Shown in pieces: positions 5,955-6,017 of a stretch of 6,017 nt of DNA (its first letter is position 1; each line of letters begins with the position of its first letter). The notes under the pieces were generated by a model. That model was not told the origin of the DNA. It ran no database searches and worked only from the letters and a program-made list of their open reading frames with translations. This DNA is from JANQRV01 sp964533785. Lineage in GTDB: Bacteria; Bacteroidota; Bacteroidia; Chitinophagales; Saprospiraceae. A program made the translations under genes and the position numbers. Location of the stretch: positions 1-6,017 of the forward strand of contig CAZHNG010000391.1 of assembly GCA_964533785.1 (NCBI GenBank), read 5' to 3'.

Positions 5955-6017
5955 TTAGACTCGTTCGGCGGGATCATCAAACGGCTACAAGCGGCAAATT
6001 TTATACTGCACTTCGTT
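5948..6017 (-). other. Open stretch at the window edge; possible C-terminal tail of an unseen gene or part of a repeat
   Basis: One - strand frame entering from the right edge (from base 6016) is open for 22 codons and ends at TGA 5950-5948, inside the outer part of the hairpin stem. It would end in a SRLMIPPNESNN-like tail. One + strand frame is also open here, so coding potential is ambiguous over so short a span. I do not recognise the product. It may be the end of a gene beyond the window, with the hairpin as its terminator, or non-coding repeat sequence. Confidence 0.2.

Noticed and set aside
5955..5982. GTCTAA on the - strand upstream of the sigma gene as a possible autoregulatory -10 element.
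   Set aside because: The hexamer at the correct distance is TTTGAT, not GTTACC-like, so the bipartite element is not present.
1..6017. CRISPR array, tRNA or rRNA gene, or complete insertion sequence.
   Set aside because: No regularly spaced repeats, no tRNA-like cloverleaf or rRNA stretch, and no transposase motifs were seen.

Overview
The window looks like a chromosomal segment of a member of the Bacteroidota. This rests on a sulfatase of the polysaccharide-degrading type, a DksA/TraR-like protein of the form with a degenerate zinc finger, a small ECF sigma factor, weak or absent Shine-Dalgarno sequences and moderately low G+C. A Saprospiria-like or Cytophagia-like host is plausible, but this is inference and cannot be settled from the window.

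Left part (1-2069, + strand): the 3' part of a sulfatase gene, followed after 2 nt by a complete zinc-dependent medium-chain dehydrogenase that resembles L-galactonate dehydrogenase (LgoD/YjjN). The two are almost certainly one transcript. Together they suggest desulfation of a sulfated glycan or sugar, then oxidation of a released sugar acid or polyol.

Right part (2089-5859, all - strand, converging on the dehydrogenase gene with a 19-nt gap): read in its own direction, it holds an ECF sigma factor (5859-5275), an ATP-grasp-type ligase (5184-3751), a zinc-dependent deacylase/carboxypeptidase of the succinylglutamate desuccinylase/aspartoacylase family (3735-2761), and a DksA/TraR-like regulator with an acidic tail (2682-2089). 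The ligase and deacylase genes are 15 nt apart and probably co-transcribed.

The strongest unexplained signal is a bipartite element, GTTACC-N13-TTGTCTATAAAA, present with identical spacing upstream of both the ligase/deacylase operon and the DksA-like gene. It has the form of an ECF promoter (an AC-containing -35 and a GTC-containing -10, 15 nt apart). The ECF sigma gene lies immediately upstream of the first copy. I propose a local regulon: the sigma factor drives an enzyme pair that could form and cleave an amide bond, plus a DksA-like RNA-polymerase-binding protein. No anti-sigma gene is seen beside the sigma gene.

Right edge (5860-6017): no complete gene. It holds a 22-bp perfect inverted repeat with a 22-nt loop in front of the sigma gene, and an open stretch running off the edge whose - strand reading frame ends inside the hairpin stem. 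The hairpin may be a terminator or attenuator, or a very small mobile repeat.
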